The notes: generated from the sequence alone by a model not told the origin. Positions 32,519 through 41,645 are shown, counted from the stretch's first letter. The stretch: DNA of 64,000 bases from Flavobacterium weaverense (GCF_003688495.1 NZ_REFH01000007.1:682001-746000); one strand, 5' to 3'. Numbers and translations are program-made.

Positions 32519-34165
32519 TCATTTTATTTTTTTAGGCTTTGGTTTAGATTTTTTATCGTAATTCAAAGTTTCTTCTCTAATTTTCATTGGAGCATTGTCT
32601 TTTGCCGCAGTAGATTTTGACGCTTTAGCGGACTTATAAATGTCTTCACTTTCCTCAGGAGGAAAAATATCATCTTTTGTCTTTATTCTCTCGTCGCCAC
32701 GCCACAATAATCCTCTAAGCTTACGGGCATTTTCTGGCAAATCTTTTTCAGGAAAAATATCACCATCAACTTGATTAAAAAATGTAATTGTTTCTATCTC
32801 ATTTTTATTTAATAAAAGATTGATTTTGCTACTAACATTTTTATTAATGCCAATTAATTCTTGATCATCATTTCGCATATAATAAATCACTTCTGCATTC
32901 TTAACAATATCAACGTCCCGTAATTTTCCTTCCTCAAATTTTCCGTAGAGATTTTGGCCTTTTACTTGGTTGTAGCCAGTGCCCAAAGTATCTTTTGACA
33001 CTATAAAAGTATTGTTGAGTACTTTAAGCGAATCTAACTTTTTAGAGTTGTTATTTCCTATAAGGTGCATAATGTCACCTGTGATTTGGCTTTCGCCATT
33101 CCATAATATAGGATTTCCTATCATTTTTGTCAAGGCAGTTTTAGAACTTGAATGTATCGAATCACATTTGCCGCTCATATCTGTTTTGTAAAAGCGTACA
33201 TTATTAAAAGCTCTGATAATTCGATTTTCTTCCTTGCCAGTAACCATTAATTTTTTTCCATGAATATAGACGGAGTCATTTTCGACAAAATTTATAGCGA
33301 CTGCTCTCTTAGTAACAAATACCGAATCTTGCTTTTTATACATTTCAGCATAATGGCCTTTGATAATTCCCCGATTAATAGAATCTGTAATTTTCACATT
33401 TCGCGTTGCCGAAGCAAATTCTCTATTTCGATCGTAATACAAACTATCTCCTTTAATCACGCGATCATCGTACTTGATGTACGATTTGTTGAGGAAGTGA
33501 GCTAGATTTTTTTTAGTATCATAAAAACCTTTTTCAGTGTAAATGAAATTTGCTTTACTAGTAATTGTCGACGGTCCTAAAAGATAGGAATGTCCGGAGT
33601 TGCTAAAATAATCGAGATGATTTGACTTAATGACGTAAGTTGGATTTGTAATCGTAACTGCTGTCAGGAACTGAAACTTCTTCTGAGTGACGTAATACCG
33701 GCCTGAATTACTTTGTAATATATTTTCTTTGTTGGTAATTGTTCCGGGAGTTTCGTAGAATGCTTCTTGTGTATTTCTATCAAAGTTAATTATTTCAGTT
33801 ACAAGAGTTGCGTCTGGCGAACTCATAACAGCATCACCGGAAGCATATGCTTTTTTTAGATTACCATTATATTCAGCATATTTACTATTTAAAAACAAAG
33901 TGTCACCTTGTACCATTTGCACATTACCAAAAGCTTTTATGTAATTCTCTTTCTGGAAATAATAAGCTTTATTGCACGTCATTACAATTCCGTCATGATT
34001 TACACGAACGTTCCCAATAAGCAATAAAGCATCAGGAGTTTCTGTTTGATTTACATCTGCAAAATCAGAATTTTCAATAATAATTTTTTTCGGTGCTTGT
34101 GCCAAAATTAAATTGCTAGCAATCAACAAGAAACAATAACAAAGGGAAAAAAGTGATTTATTCAA
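32519..34165 (-). CDS. OstA-like (LptA/organic solvent tolerance) periplasmic protein
   Basis: This 548-residue secreted protein begins with a signal peptide (about residues 1-22, ending ILAQ). Repeated beta-strand units of the OstA/LptA jelly-roll type follow, such as VRVNHDGIVMTCNKAYYF and GDTLFLNSKYAEYNGNLKKAYA. This points to LPS transport across the periplasm, either as a bridge protein or an LptD-linked accessory. The final 60 residues are lysine-rich and disordered. Full-length Bacteroidota OstA-like proteins are of this size. No membrane beta-barrel domain of LptD is present. Confidence 0.88.
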   Translation of the reverse strand: MNKSLFSLCYCFLLIASNLILAQAPKKIIIENSDFADVNQTETPDALLLIGNVRVNHDGIVMTCNKAYYFQKENYIKAFGNVQMVQGDTLFLNSKYAEYNGNLKKAYASGDAVMSSPDATLVTEIINFDRNTQEAFYETPGTITNKENILQSNSGRYYVTQKKFQFLTAVTITNPTYVIKSNHLDYFSNSGHSYLLGPSTITSKANFIYTEKGFYDTKKNLAHFLNKSYIKYDDRVIKGDSLYYDRNREFASATRNVKITDSINRGIIKGHYAEMYKKQDSVFVTKRAVAINFVENDSVYIHGKKLMVTGKEENRIIRAFNNVRFYKTDMSGKCDSIHSSSKTALTKMIGNPILWNGESQITGDIMHLIGNNNSKKLDSLKVLNNTFIVSKDTLGTGYNQVKGQNLYGKFEEGKLRDVDIVKNAEVIYYMRNDDQELIGINKNVSSKINLLLNKNEIETITFFNQVDGDIFPEKDLPENARKLRGLLWRGDERIKTKDDIFPPEESEDIYKSAKASKSTAAKDNAPMKIREETLNYDKKSKPKPKKIK

Positions 34166-34658
34166 TGGATTTAATTTTTGTCAAATTTATGAAAAAGGAT
34201 ACAATCCTAATCCATATTAAGGTTTATTTATAATTGATCAAAAGCAATTACAATCATTTATAATTTATCGTCTTTACTGGTTTTTTCGAAAGAGGAAAAG
34301 AATTGACAATTTCAAACTAAATTCTAAATAATTGAAGATTAGATTTGAGTTACTTTCGATACTTTTAAATAGAAAATTTTGAAAAAGTCTCTAGTACGAA
34401 AGAAGTCTAATTGCGATTTTAAATAATTTAAGTAATAGAGTAAGAATGCTGTAAAGTAATGACTCTTATTTAAATTACAATCGGATTCTCGTAGAGCGGT
34501 AACACATCAAGTTTTAAAAAATACAAGTTTTATGATTGCTTATTATACTGCTAAAATCGATAGTAGAATTTTTGAATAGTACTAAAATAAAGGTCTTCTT
34601 ACTTTTCTTTAGAGCTAAAATAGAGCGGAGTAATTAAATGGTAGCAATAATTGAAAAA
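34166..34658. other. Gene-free stretch
   Basis: This AT-rich interval lies between the start of the OstA-like gene and the end of the superoxide dismutase gene, both on the minus strand. I see no open frame of useful length, no strong hairpin and no match to the repeats found elsewhere in the window. It must contain the OstA-like promoter, but I cannot single one out. Confidence 0.5.
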
Positions 34659-35435
34659 TTATTTTTTCACAGCACTCTCGTAATTCTCTTGTACTTTTTT
34701 CCAATTAATTAAAGTAAAAAAAGCATCGATATAATTTGCTCTTCTGTACTGGTAATCTAAGTAATACGAATGTTCCCAAATATCTAATGCTAAAATTGGA
34801 GTACCTGGCATAGTAGCGTTTCGCATTAATGGATTATCTTGATTGTCAGTGCTGCTTACTTGCAACTTGCCTGAACGATCAATAATTAACCATACCCAAC
34901 CAGAACCAAAATGCTTTGTAGCTTCATTTTTGAACATAGTCGTAAAGCGACCAAAAGATCCAAAGTCTCTGATAATAGCCTCTGCTAATGAACCACTTGC
35001 TTCACGTGCCGAATCTGGTCTCATGCATTTCCAGTACATAGAATGATTGTAAAATCCTCCTGCATTATTGCGAATCGCTTGGTCGTTAGGATCTAATTTA
35101 GCCAAAACCTCTTCAATTGTTAGGTTTTCTAGCGGAGTTCCTAAAACGGCTTTGTTTAAATTATTAGTATAAGTTAGATAATGTTTAGAGTAATGCATTT
35201 CTAATGTAGTAGCAGATATGCTCGGAGCTAGTGCGTCATAAGTGTAAGGTAATTTCTCCATTTGAAAAGAGCCTTCAATTGCTCTAACATCATCAGGAGA
35301 TCCCATCACAGGTTTTTCCTCCACGGTTGTAGGTAATGGCACTTCAACGACTTCTATTAATTTCTTGTCATTACAAGCTTGTAAAAGTATAATCAGCAAA
35401 AGTATTGGAATTAGTAAATAGGTCTTTTTCATCAT
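34659..35435 (-). CDS. Lipoprotein superoxide dismutase, Mn-type
   Basis: This 258-residue Fe/Mn superoxide dismutase has an N-terminal lipoprotein signal with lipobox LLQAC (Cys21) and a 35-residue linker, so it is tethered outside the cytoplasm. The metal ligands are His81, His131, Asp218 and His222. The NNAGGFYNH segment has Gly at the position of the Fe-type Gln, and NQD at 198-200 supplies the Mn-type Gln199, so manganese or cambialistic use is predicted. Its start is 4 bases after the acyl-CoA-binding gene, making it the last gene of the LUD-cdsA-psd operon. Most cellular superoxide dismutases of this type lack such an anchor. Confidence 0.92.
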   Translation of the reverse strand: MMKKTYLLIPILLLIILLQACNDKKLIEVVEVPLPTTVEEKPVMGSPDDVRAIEGSFQMEKLPYTYDALAPSISATTLEMHYSKHYLTYTNNLNKAVLGTPLENLTIEEVLAKLDPNDQAIRNNAGGFYNHSMYWKCMRPDSAREASGSLAEAIIRDFGSFGRFTTMFKNEATKHFGSGWVWLIIDRSGKLQVSSTDNQDNPLMRNATMPGTPILALDIWEHSYYLDYQYRRANYIDAFFTLINWKKVQENYESAVKK

Positions 35436-35439
35436 TAGA

Positions 35440-35709
35440 TTATTTTTTATATAGCGAAAGTATCATTTCGATATATTGCTGCTTGGCTTCGTTTGAAGTG
35501 AGATGGCTAATTTGCATCCAAGCGTTTGTTTTAAAAGCATCTCTCAAATGGAATGAAGGATTTTGTTTTAGATCTACGGTACCTTTAGTCGAATGTTTGT
35601 ATAAAGCGTATAGTCGCAATTGTACATCCTGTGGTAAAGAAGCTTGCGTCATATTCGACGCTATTTCTACAGCTTCTAGAAATTGAGTATCTAAATCTTT
35701 TTCGGTCAT
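35440..35709 (-). CDS. Acyl-CoA-binding protein
   Basis: This 89-residue protein is a complete acyl-CoA-binding domain of four helices. Family marks are the early LPQDVQLRLYALYKHSTKG, the Pro-rich turn, DAFKTNAWMQISHLTSNEAKQQYIEMI and its conserved Tyr and Lys contacts for the CoA moiety. It should bind long-chain acyl-CoA in the cytoplasm. Its ATG overlaps the TAA of the phosphatidylserine decarboxylase gene (TAATG), so the two are translationally coupled. The position within a phospholipid operon suggests that it supplies acyl groups for lipid synthesis. Confidence 0.93.
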   Translation of the reverse strand: MTEKDLDTQFLEAVEIASNMTQASLPQDVQLRLYALYKHSTKGTVDLKQNPSFHLRDAFKTNAWMQISHLTSNEAKQQYIEMILSLYKK

Positions 35710-36362
35710 TATTTTTTTGTTGCTATAACTGTTTTTCCTCCTACTGCTGTTTCATTTAAGGTAACATTGATAGGAGTTCCTAATGGTAAAAAAATATCAA
35801 CTCTTGAACCAAATTTGATAAAACCAGCATCAGTACCTTGAACAACTTGCATACCCACTTCAGCGTAGTTAACTATTCGGCGTGCTAATGCTCCAGCGAT
35901 CTGGCGGTATAGAACTTCACCAAAACTGTTATTCTCAACAACAATGGTAGTTCTTTCGTTTTCTTCACTTGCTTTTGGATGCCAAGCCACTAAAAATTTA
36001 CCAGGATGGTATTTACTAAATTTCACTAAACCACTCAAGCCGTAACGCGTAACGTGTACATTTATAGGTGACATGAAAATTGATATTTGTAAACGCTTGT
36101 CTTTAAAATATTCTCCCTCGTATACTTCTTCAATCACAACAACTTTACCGTCAACTGGTGCAAGAATTTGATTCTCGTTGATGATGACAGTTCTTTTTGG
36201 GTTTCTAAAAAATTGTAAAATAATAACCAAAAGCAATAATGCTACAATTTGAACGGCCATTTTTAGCCAGTTCGTGTCAATAAAATAATCAGACAATAAA
36301 AGTACAATAGCAGTAAAAATCGTTCCTAATAAAATCGATTGGGTTCCTTCTTTATGAAACAT
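35709..36362 (-). CDS. psd: Phosphatidylserine decarboxylase, short type
   Basis: Psd converts phosphatidylserine to phosphatidylethanolamine. This 217-residue form has two N-terminal membrane helices (about 12-55) and the compact catalytic core with ILAPVDGKVV, SPINVHVTRYGLSG and the C-terminal FIKFGSRVDIFLP. In the last segment the Gly-Ser bond is the self-cleavage site that makes the pyruvoyl group. It belongs to the shorter, archaeal-like branch common in Bacteroidota. It overlaps the 3' end of cdsA by 11 bases and the acyl-CoA-binding gene start by one base. Confidence 0.93.
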   Translation of the reverse strand: MFHKEGTQSILLGTIFTAIVLLLSDYFIDTNWLKMAVQIVALLLLVIILQFFRNPKRTVIINENQILAPVDGKVVVIEEVYEGEYFKDKRLQISIFMSPINVHVTRYGLSGLVKFSKYHPGKFLVAWHPKASEENERTTIVVENNSFGEVLYRQIAGALARRIVNYAEVGMQVVQGTDAGFIKFGSRVDIFLPLGTPINVTLNETAVGGKTVIATKK

Positions 36363-37242
36363 AGTTTAAAATTTGATAAAACAAAAAAATTATTGGTGCT
36401 ACAAATATAACACTATCTAAACGATCTAGTATGCCTCCGTGGCCAGGCATTATACTTCCGCTATCTTTTACACCAGCTATTCGCTTGAATTTAGATTCAA
36501 TTAAGTCTCCAATTGTACCTACAATTCCAACGATAACTGCAATTGATGTCCATATTAATATAGAACGATCGCTGTGTTCTGGGCTCGCCTTTATGTAATA
36601 CCTAGATATCATGTAACCAGCTAAAACCGCAAAAACAATTCCGCCTAAGAAGCCTTCAACAGTTTTCTTAGGTGATATTCTTTCGAATAATTTAGTTCTA
36701 CCTATTGACTTACCTACGATGTACGCAAATGTATCGTTTGTCCAAACCAATATAAAAAGTCCTATAATAATCTTTGGATTGTAGTCTTGTACTCCAAAAG
36801 AAATTTTGGTAATAAAGATAAAGGGTAATATTATGTAACCTATTAAATATAGGTATTTTGAAGAATTGCTTATTTTCTGAATACTATCGTAAAACAAGAA
36901 CAATATTGCTTTGAGAGAAACAACTAATGCTATCACTAACAGTATTATATCTAATTGATGAATGTTAAAGGAAATATCAATATCAGTATTGAAAATTTCA
37001 TCAATCCATTGTTTAGTTAACTTATTGTAATGGCTCAATAGAGTGATAGCGGTATATAACGTAATTCCTAAAATTATAGGAAACACTTTTCCAATTTGAA
37101 CAAGGTTACAAAACTCGTAAATTGCTATTGCCATAAATATACCGAAAAGAATAAAAAAAGTTTCTGTCGAATATAAAATGGATGCCAGTAACAATAAGAT
37201 ATATACAGCTCCTGATATACCTCGTTTTAGGGTTTCATTCAT
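36352..37242 (-). CDS. cdsA: Phosphatidate cytidylyltransferase
   Basis: CdsA makes CDP-diacylglycerol from phosphatidic acid and CTP, the branch point of phospholipid synthesis. The 296 residues have seven to eight transmembrane helices and the family signature S-K-F-K-R followed by KDSGSIMPGHGGILDRLDS near the C-terminus. It is one base after the LUD gene and overlaps psd, so the products act in consecutive lipid steps from one transcript. Confidence 0.95.
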   Translation of the reverse strand: MNETLKRGISGAVYILLLLASILYSTETFFILFGIFMAIAIYEFCNLVQIGKVFPIILGITLYTAITLLSHYNKLTKQWIDEIFNTDIDISFNIHQLDIILLVIALVVSLKAILFLFYDSIQKISNSSKYLYLIGYIILPFIFITKISFGVQDYNPKIIIGLFILVWTNDTFAYIVGKSIGRTKLFERISPKKTVEGFLGGIVFAVLAGYMISRYYIKASPEHSDRSILIWTSIAVIVGIVGTIGDLIESKFKRIAGVKDSGSIMPGHGGILDRLDSVIFVAPIIFLFYQILNYVS

Positions 37243-37243
37243 C

Positions 37244-37846
37244 TTAAAGATCTTCTAAGAGCAATAAATATAGGTTTTTAGCAGTGCTTCCGTATTGTGT
37301 GAAATCTTCTTCTTTAGCTTTTTCGAAATATTTTATCGTAGTGATATTAGTAGGGTAGTCTGTTTCATACTTCTTTTTAATAACACTCAACAAATCACTT
37401 TTAGCGCCAATAATTTGACTAGTCGTAGCTAATATAATAATGTTTGCGGGAAGTTCGTGCGGTTTATTTTGCTTGATTTGCTTAGATGAAAACAGTATAG
37501 AACCTTCATCAGCTATTAAGTTTTCACAGGTAGCATATAGGAATTTTGGATCTGCACTTTTACTGTAATCCAATTTATTGTCGTCAAGGATCGAAAACAA
37601 ATCAGGATTGTAGCATAGAACTTTACTCTCAAACCAGTCGTTTTCCTCTAGTATATTTTCAAACTGCTCTTTTACTTCTTCAAGATTTTCACAGTATAAA
37701 AACTTACCTCCATTTTTTTTAAAATTGAAAATAAATATCTCGTCAATTGATTTGTTGCTTTCAGTAAATGACTCGTTAGATTCATTTGCTTTATCTTCAT
37801 CAGAAGCAGGATTGATTGAACCAAAAAATTTTCTAAAAAGACTCAT
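37244..37846 (-). CDS. LUD domain-containing protein
   Basis: This 200-residue protein belongs to the LUD/DUF162 family (LutC/YkgG group), whose known members take part in lactate utilisation. Here it is a lone cytoplasmic protein with LIADEGSILFSSKQIKQNKPHELPANIII, split by me as LIADEGSILFSS and HELPANIIILATTSQIIGAK, the fold's nucleotide-binding-like core. The first 35 residues are polar and disordered. LutA and LutB partners are absent. It heads the cdsA-psd operon, as in other flavobacteria, so a link to lactate is doubtful. A TATCTTTG -7 element (37892-37885, minus strand) lies upstream. Confidence 0.85.
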   Translation of the reverse strand: MSLFRKFFGSINPASDEDKANESNESFTESNKSIDEIFIFNFKKNGGKFLYCENLEEVKEQFENILEENDWFESKVLCYNPDLFSILDDNKLDYSKSADPKFLYATCENLIADEGSILFSSKQIKQNKPHELPANIIILATTSQIIGAKSDLLSVIKKKYETDYPTNITTIKYFEKAKEEDFTQYGSTAKNLYLLLLEDL

Positions 37847-37893
37847 ACACTTTTAAACTACTTGATTTATTATTTGAAAACGTCCAAAGATAA

Positions 37894-37930
37894 AAAAATC
37901 TTAATTCAAAAGTTGTTTTTGAATTAAGAT
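37894..37930 (-). terminator. Terminator downstream of ftsH
   Basis: AAATCTTAATTCAAAA pairs with TTTTTGAATTAAGATTT around a 4-base loop, an almost perfect 16-bp stem. It lies between the ftsH stop and the start of the LUD gene and overlaps the likely LUD promoter region. Confidence 0.75.
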
Positions 37931-37960
37931 TTTCTAAATAATTAAATATTGGTATTTTAT

Positions 37961-39886
37961 TTATGAAACTACTTCTTCGAGATTTTTATCCCATGTTCTT
38001 TTACCGAAAATAGCTTCTAAGTCATCTTTAAAAATAACTTCTTTTTCGATTAAGATATCAGCAAGTTGGTTCAACTTATCTTTATTTTCTTCTAAGATTG
38101 CAATCGCTCTTGTGTACTGACCTTCAATCAAATCAGAAATTTCAGCATCAATTACTTTAGCAGTTTCATCAGAATAAGGTTTAGAGAAATTGTACTCACT
38201 TTGTCCAGTTGAATCATAATAAGTAACGTTTCCTATTTTTTCGTTCAATCCGTAAATGGTTACCATTGCACGAGCTTGACGCGTTACTTTTTCTAAATCG
38301 CTTAATGCTCCTGTAGAAATTCTATCAAAAGTTACTTTTTCTGCAGCTCTTCCACCCATTGTTGCACACATTTCGTCTAACATTTGATCTGTTCTTACGA
38401 TTTGTCTTTCTTCAGGAAGATACCAAGCCGCTCCTAAACTTTGTCCACGAGGAACAATAGTTACTTTGATAAGAGGCGCAGCATGCTCTAGCATCCAGCT
38501 TACAGTTGCATGACCCGCTTCGTGGATTGCAATTGCTCTTTTCTCGTCAGGTGTAATAATTTTATTTTTCTTTTCGAGACCACCAATAATTCTATCTACT
38601 GCATCCAAGAAATCTTGTCTGTCAACAGCAGTTTTATTATGTCTTGCCGCTATTAAAGCAGCTTCGTTACAAACATTAGCTATATCAGCACCAGAGAAAC
38701 CTGGGGTTTGTTTTGCTAAGAAATCAAGATCTAAACCTTCTACTTTTTTAATAGGAGCTAAGTGTACTTGGAAAATTTCAGCTCTTTCTCTGATATCTGG
38801 CAAGTCAACAAATATTTGTCTATCAAAACGTCCCGCACGCATTAAAGCTTTGTCAAGAACATCAGCTCTGTTAGTAGCAGCTAATACTATTACGTTAGAA
38901 TTTGTACCAAAACCATCCATTTCTGTTAGTAATTGGTTTAATGTATTCTCACGCTCGTCATTTCCACCTGACATGTTGCTTTTTCCTCTCGCTCTACCTA
39001 CTGCATCAATTTCATCAATAAAGATAATAGCTGGAGATTTTTCTTTAGCTTGTTTGAACAAATCACGTACACGTGATGCTCCTACACCCACAAACATTTC
39101 AACAAAATCAGAACCTGATAAAGAGAAGAATGGTACTTGTGCTTCACCAGCAACGGCTTTAGCTAATAATGTTTTACCAGTTCCTGGAGGTCCTACAAGT
39201 AGAGCACCTTTTGGTATTTTACCTCCTAGATTAGTATATTTTTCGGGGTTTTTTAAGAACTCTACAATCTCTTGTATTTCTTCTTTTGCACCTTCTAAAC
39301 CAGCAACATCTTTAAATGTAGTTTTGATATCTGTTTTTTCATCAAATAGTTTTGCTTTGGATTTTCCAATGTTGAAAATCTGTCCGCCACCACCTGCGCC
39401 ACCACCAGACATTTTTCTCATAATAAAGATCCAAACAGCGATGATAATTATAATAGGTAAAAGACTAATTAAAATATCAGACCAATTGTTTTTAGGTAAG
39501 AAATTAAAATCTTTTAATTTTTTCTCTTCAACTGCTTTTTCCAATTTATTTTGGAAAATTTGATCGTTACCAATATCAAATTTGTAGTGCGGTCCTTTGT
39601 TAGCTCTATCAAAAACATCTTTAGAAACTTTCTTGTGTGCAGCATCTTTCAGTGCAGCAGCTGTCAAAAAGACTTCAGCTTCTGTTTTGTTATAAACAAT
39701 AACCTTTTCGATTTGACCTTTTTCTAAATAGTCGTTAAATTTTGATGAAGTCAACTGTCCTGGTTCATCTATACTAGAACCTCCAGTTATAAAACTTATA
39801 AATAAGAAAATAAGTAAGATTGCAGCATAAATTAACCACGGACTTACTTTAAATTTATTTGGAGTTGGATTATTTTCTTTAGCCAT
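37961..39886 (-). CDS. ftsH: ATP-dependent zinc metalloprotease FtsH
   Basis: FtsH is a membrane-anchored AAA+ protease that degrades misfolded membrane proteins and short-lived regulators. The 641 residues have helices at about 16-34 and 138-156 around a periplasmic domain, a Gly-rich linker, then the AAA module with Walker A GPPGTGKT (232-239), Walker B IIFIDEIDA and the SRH segment NRADVLDKALMRAGRFD. The zinc site is HEAGH (455-459). Length is normal. rsfS lies 19 bases upstream and is probably co-transcribed. Confidence 0.98.
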   Translation of the reverse strand: MAKENNPTPNKFKVSPWLIYAAILLIFLFISFITGGSSIDEPGQLTSSKFNDYLEKGQIEKVIVYNKTEAEVFLTAAALKDAAHKKVSKDVFDRANKGPHYKFDIGNDQIFQNKLEKAVEEKKLKDFNFLPKNNWSDILISLLPIIIIIAVWIFIMRKMSGGGAGGGGQIFNIGKSKAKLFDEKTDIKTTFKDVAGLEGAKEEIQEIVEFLKNPEKYTNLGGKIPKGALLVGPPGTGKTLLAKAVAGEAQVPFFSLSGSDFVEMFVGVGASRVRDLFKQAKEKSPAIIFIDEIDAVGRARGKSNMSGGNDERENTLNQLLTEMDGFGTNSNVIVLAATNRADVLDKALMRAGRFDRQIFVDLPDIRERAEIFQVHLAPIKKVEGLDLDFLAKQTPGFSGADIANVCNEAALIAARHNKTAVDRQDFLDAVDRIIGGLEKKNKIITPDEKRAIAIHEAGHATVSWMLEHAAPLIKVTIVPRGQSLGAAWYLPEERQIVRTDQMLDEMCATMGGRAAEKVTFDRISTGALSDLEKVTRQARAMVTIYGLNEKIGNVTYYDSTGQSEYNFSKPYSDETAKVIDAEISDLIEGQYTRAIAILEENKDKLNQLADILIEKEVIFKDDLEAIFGKRTWDKNLEEVVS

Positions 39887-39905
39887 TACTACGGATTATG
39901 TGTCT

Positions 39906-40277
39906 TTAGTATTTGTTTTCTATGGTTGTTATTTTAGCATCGCCCCATAAACTTTCGATGTTGTAATATTCTCTAATGTGCTTTTGGAAAACATGTACTA
40001 CAATATTTACGTAATCTATCAGTACCCATTCTGCATTATCCGTTCCTTCAACATGCCATGGCTTGTCTTTCAATTCTTTTGAAACTATTTTTTGGATGGA
40101 GTTTACGATGGCGTTAACTTGTGTGTTGGAATTACCGTTGCAAATAACGAAATAGTCGCATACTGCTGTATCTATTTCTCTTAAATCTAGGATAGTAATG
40201 TCATTTCCTTTTACTTCTTCGATTCCGTTAATGATATTCGCTAATAGGATGTCATTGTTTATAGTCTTTTTGGCCAT
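39906..40277 (-). CDS. rsfS: Ribosomal silencing factor RsfS
   Basis: RsfS binds ribosomal protein L14 and blocks subunit joining when nutrients are short. The 123-residue protein carries the DUF143 core: ILDLREIDTAVCDYFVICNG, then KPWHVEGTDNAEWVLIDYVN and VVHVFQKHIREYYNIESLWGD. It is encoded directly before ftsH on the minus strand and is divergent from birA, with 95 bases between start codons. Confidence 0.95.
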   Translation of the reverse strand: MAKKTINNDILLANIINGIEEVKGNDITILDLREIDTAVCDYFVICNGNSNTQVNAIVNSIQKIVSKELKDKPWHVEGTDNAEWVLIDYVNIVVHVFQKHIREYYNIESLWGDAKITTIENKY

Positions 40278-40295
40278 GAATTATTTTTATATAAG

Positions 40296-40329
40296 TTTGT
40301 AAAGTTACCATTTTTTGTCATTATTTTTG
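40296..40329 (+). promoter_or_regulatory. Candidate promoter of birA
   Basis: TTTG (40296-40299) is followed after 22 bases by TATTTTTG (40322-40329), the Bacteroidota pattern. Transcription would start near 40335, about 37 bases before the chosen ATG. This excludes an in-frame ATG at 40315, which lies before the -7 element. Confidence 0.5.
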
Positions 40330-40371
40330 AACCTTAACATAATATTAAATTCTGTTTACAAAAAACGTATC

Positions 40372-41100
40372 ATGAAACTAATCAAACTCGATGCCATAGA
40401 TTCGACAAACGAGTTCTTAAAAGGCTTGTCAAGTAAGCAAAATATTGAAAATTTTACTGTTGTAAGTGCTGAGAATCAATTCAAAGGCAAAGGCCAAATG
40501 GGTGCCGTATGGTCGTCTGAGGCAAGTAAAAACTTAGTAATGAGTATTTTGATTAAGGATTTCCTATCTGATATAACTCAAATTTTCAATCTAAATATAG
40601 CAGTTTCTCTCGCTGTAATGGAGGCTTTAGAATCACTAAATATTCCGAATCTTTCTATAAAATGGCCTAACGACATAATGTCATATAATAAAAAGATAGG
40701 TGGCATTTTGATCGAAAACGTTATAAAAAGTGACGGCACAATTAATTCAGTAGTTGGTTTAGGATTAAATGTAAATCAAATTAATTTTGAAAACTTACCT
40801 AAAGCGTCTTCGATGGCAGTTATAGCAGCAAAACAATTTAACAAAGAAGAAGTTCTTTTAAAAGTGGCTGAAAATATTGAGAAAAATGCTGCAACTGGGA
40901 TAAAAGATGCAGCGATTTTATGGGAGAAATATGTTTTTAATTTATATAAAAGAGGAATTCCTATGGCGTTTTCGAATGCGAAGAATATAAAATTTATGGG
41001 TATTATTCATGGGGTATCTGCTATTGGGAAATTGCAAGTTTTACTCGAAGATGATTTTATTTGCGAATATGATATCAAAGAAATTCAAATGCTATATTAA
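40372..41100 (+). CDS. birA: Biotin--[acetyl-CoA-carboxylase] ligase
   Basis: BirA activates biotin as biotinyl-AMP and attaches it to the carboxyl carrier protein of acetyl-CoA carboxylase. The 242-residue protein has the catalytic domain only, with no N-terminal DNA-binding domain, so it is not the E. coli-type repressor. Motifs are DAIDSTNEFLK, the biotin loop KGKGQMGAVWSSEASKNL (GRGRRGRxW equivalent), IKWPNDIM and GGILIEN. I start at ATG 40372 because the earlier frame begins upstream of the promoter. A bidirectional terminator follows. Confidence 0.94.
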   Translation: MKLIKLDAIDSTNEFLKGLSSKQNIENFTVVSAENQFKGKGQMGAVWSSEASKNLVMSILIKDFLSDITQIFNLNIAVSLAVMEALESLNIPNLSIKWPNDIMSYNKKIGGILIENVIKSDGTINSVVGLGLNVNQINFENLPKASSMAVIAAKQFNKEEVLLKVAENIEKNAATGIKDAAILWEKYVFNLYKRGIPMAFSNAKNIKFMGIIHGVSAIGKLQVLLEDDFICEYDIKEIQMLY

Positions 41101-41161
41101 AAACTTGAGCTTAAATACAATATTCAGGATTCAAGATTATAAAGTATTGACATTATTAAAT

Positions 41162-41218
41162 AAAAAAAAACAGAGAAAAGAATTACACTTGTATGTAAAT
41201 CTTTTCTCTGTTTTTTTT
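41162..41218. terminator. Bidirectional terminator between birA and the SRPBCC gene
   Basis: AAAAACAGAGAAAAG (41166-41180) pairs with CTTTTCTCTGTTTTT (41201-41215), a perfect 15-bp stem with A and T runs outside. It lies between convergent genes. Confidence 0.9.
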
Positions 41219-41234
41219 AATACTATTTTGTAAA

Positions 41235-41627
41235 CTACAGCTTGTGCATGTTGCTTGCTAAAGTTTCAATAAACTTTCCAATAGGTCCTTTGATCATCAT
41301 TGCCATCATTGGGTTGAAATCACCTTCAAAATCTAATTTAACATCGCTTGAGCTATCTGAAATGCTATCAATATTAGCAATCAAAGTAAAAGGTAATTTA
41401 TCGCTCGCAGCTCCCAGAACTACTTTACTTGGCGCTACTTTTTCCTTCATTTTTAATTTGATTTCTGGCATGCCTTTTAACCCAAAGATGAAAGCATCGT
41501 CACCAATAACTTCAAATTTTGCTATATTTTCCGGCATCAATTTTCCGAAATTTTTGACGTCAGTCAACAAATCAAATAATTCTTGCGCTGATTTTTGAAC
41601 GGTAACTTTTGGACTTTCTAAGTTCAT
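41235..41627 (-). CDS. SRPBCC (START-like) domain protein
   Basis: This 130-residue protein is a single START-like/SRPBCC domain, with the N-terminal VTVQKSAQELFDLLTDVKNFGKLMP and a C-terminal helix GKFIETLASNMHKL. Such domains form a hydrophobic cavity that binds lipids or other small ligands. There is no signal peptide. It is 18 bases after pyrE and likely co-transcribed, an order common in flavobacteria. The ligand is unknown. Confidence 0.85.
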   Translation of the reverse strand: MNLESPKVTVQKSAQELFDLLTDVKNFGKLMPENIAKFEVIGDDAFIFGLKGMPEIKLKMKEKVAPSKVVLGAASDKLPFTLIANIDSISDSSSDVKLDFEGDFNPMMAMMIKGPIGKFIETLASNMHKL

Positions 41628-41645
41628 TATTTTATGTTTTTGTAT

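Noticed and set aside
37244..37846. Lactate utilisation operon
   Set aside because: Only a lone LUD protein is present, with no LutA, LutB or lactate permease. Its context is phospholipid synthesis.
38850..39563. 237-codon open frame antisense to ftsH
   Set aside because: It lies wholly inside the conserved ftsH AAA domain on the other strand, has a Ser/Pro/Ala-rich shadow composition and resembles no family.
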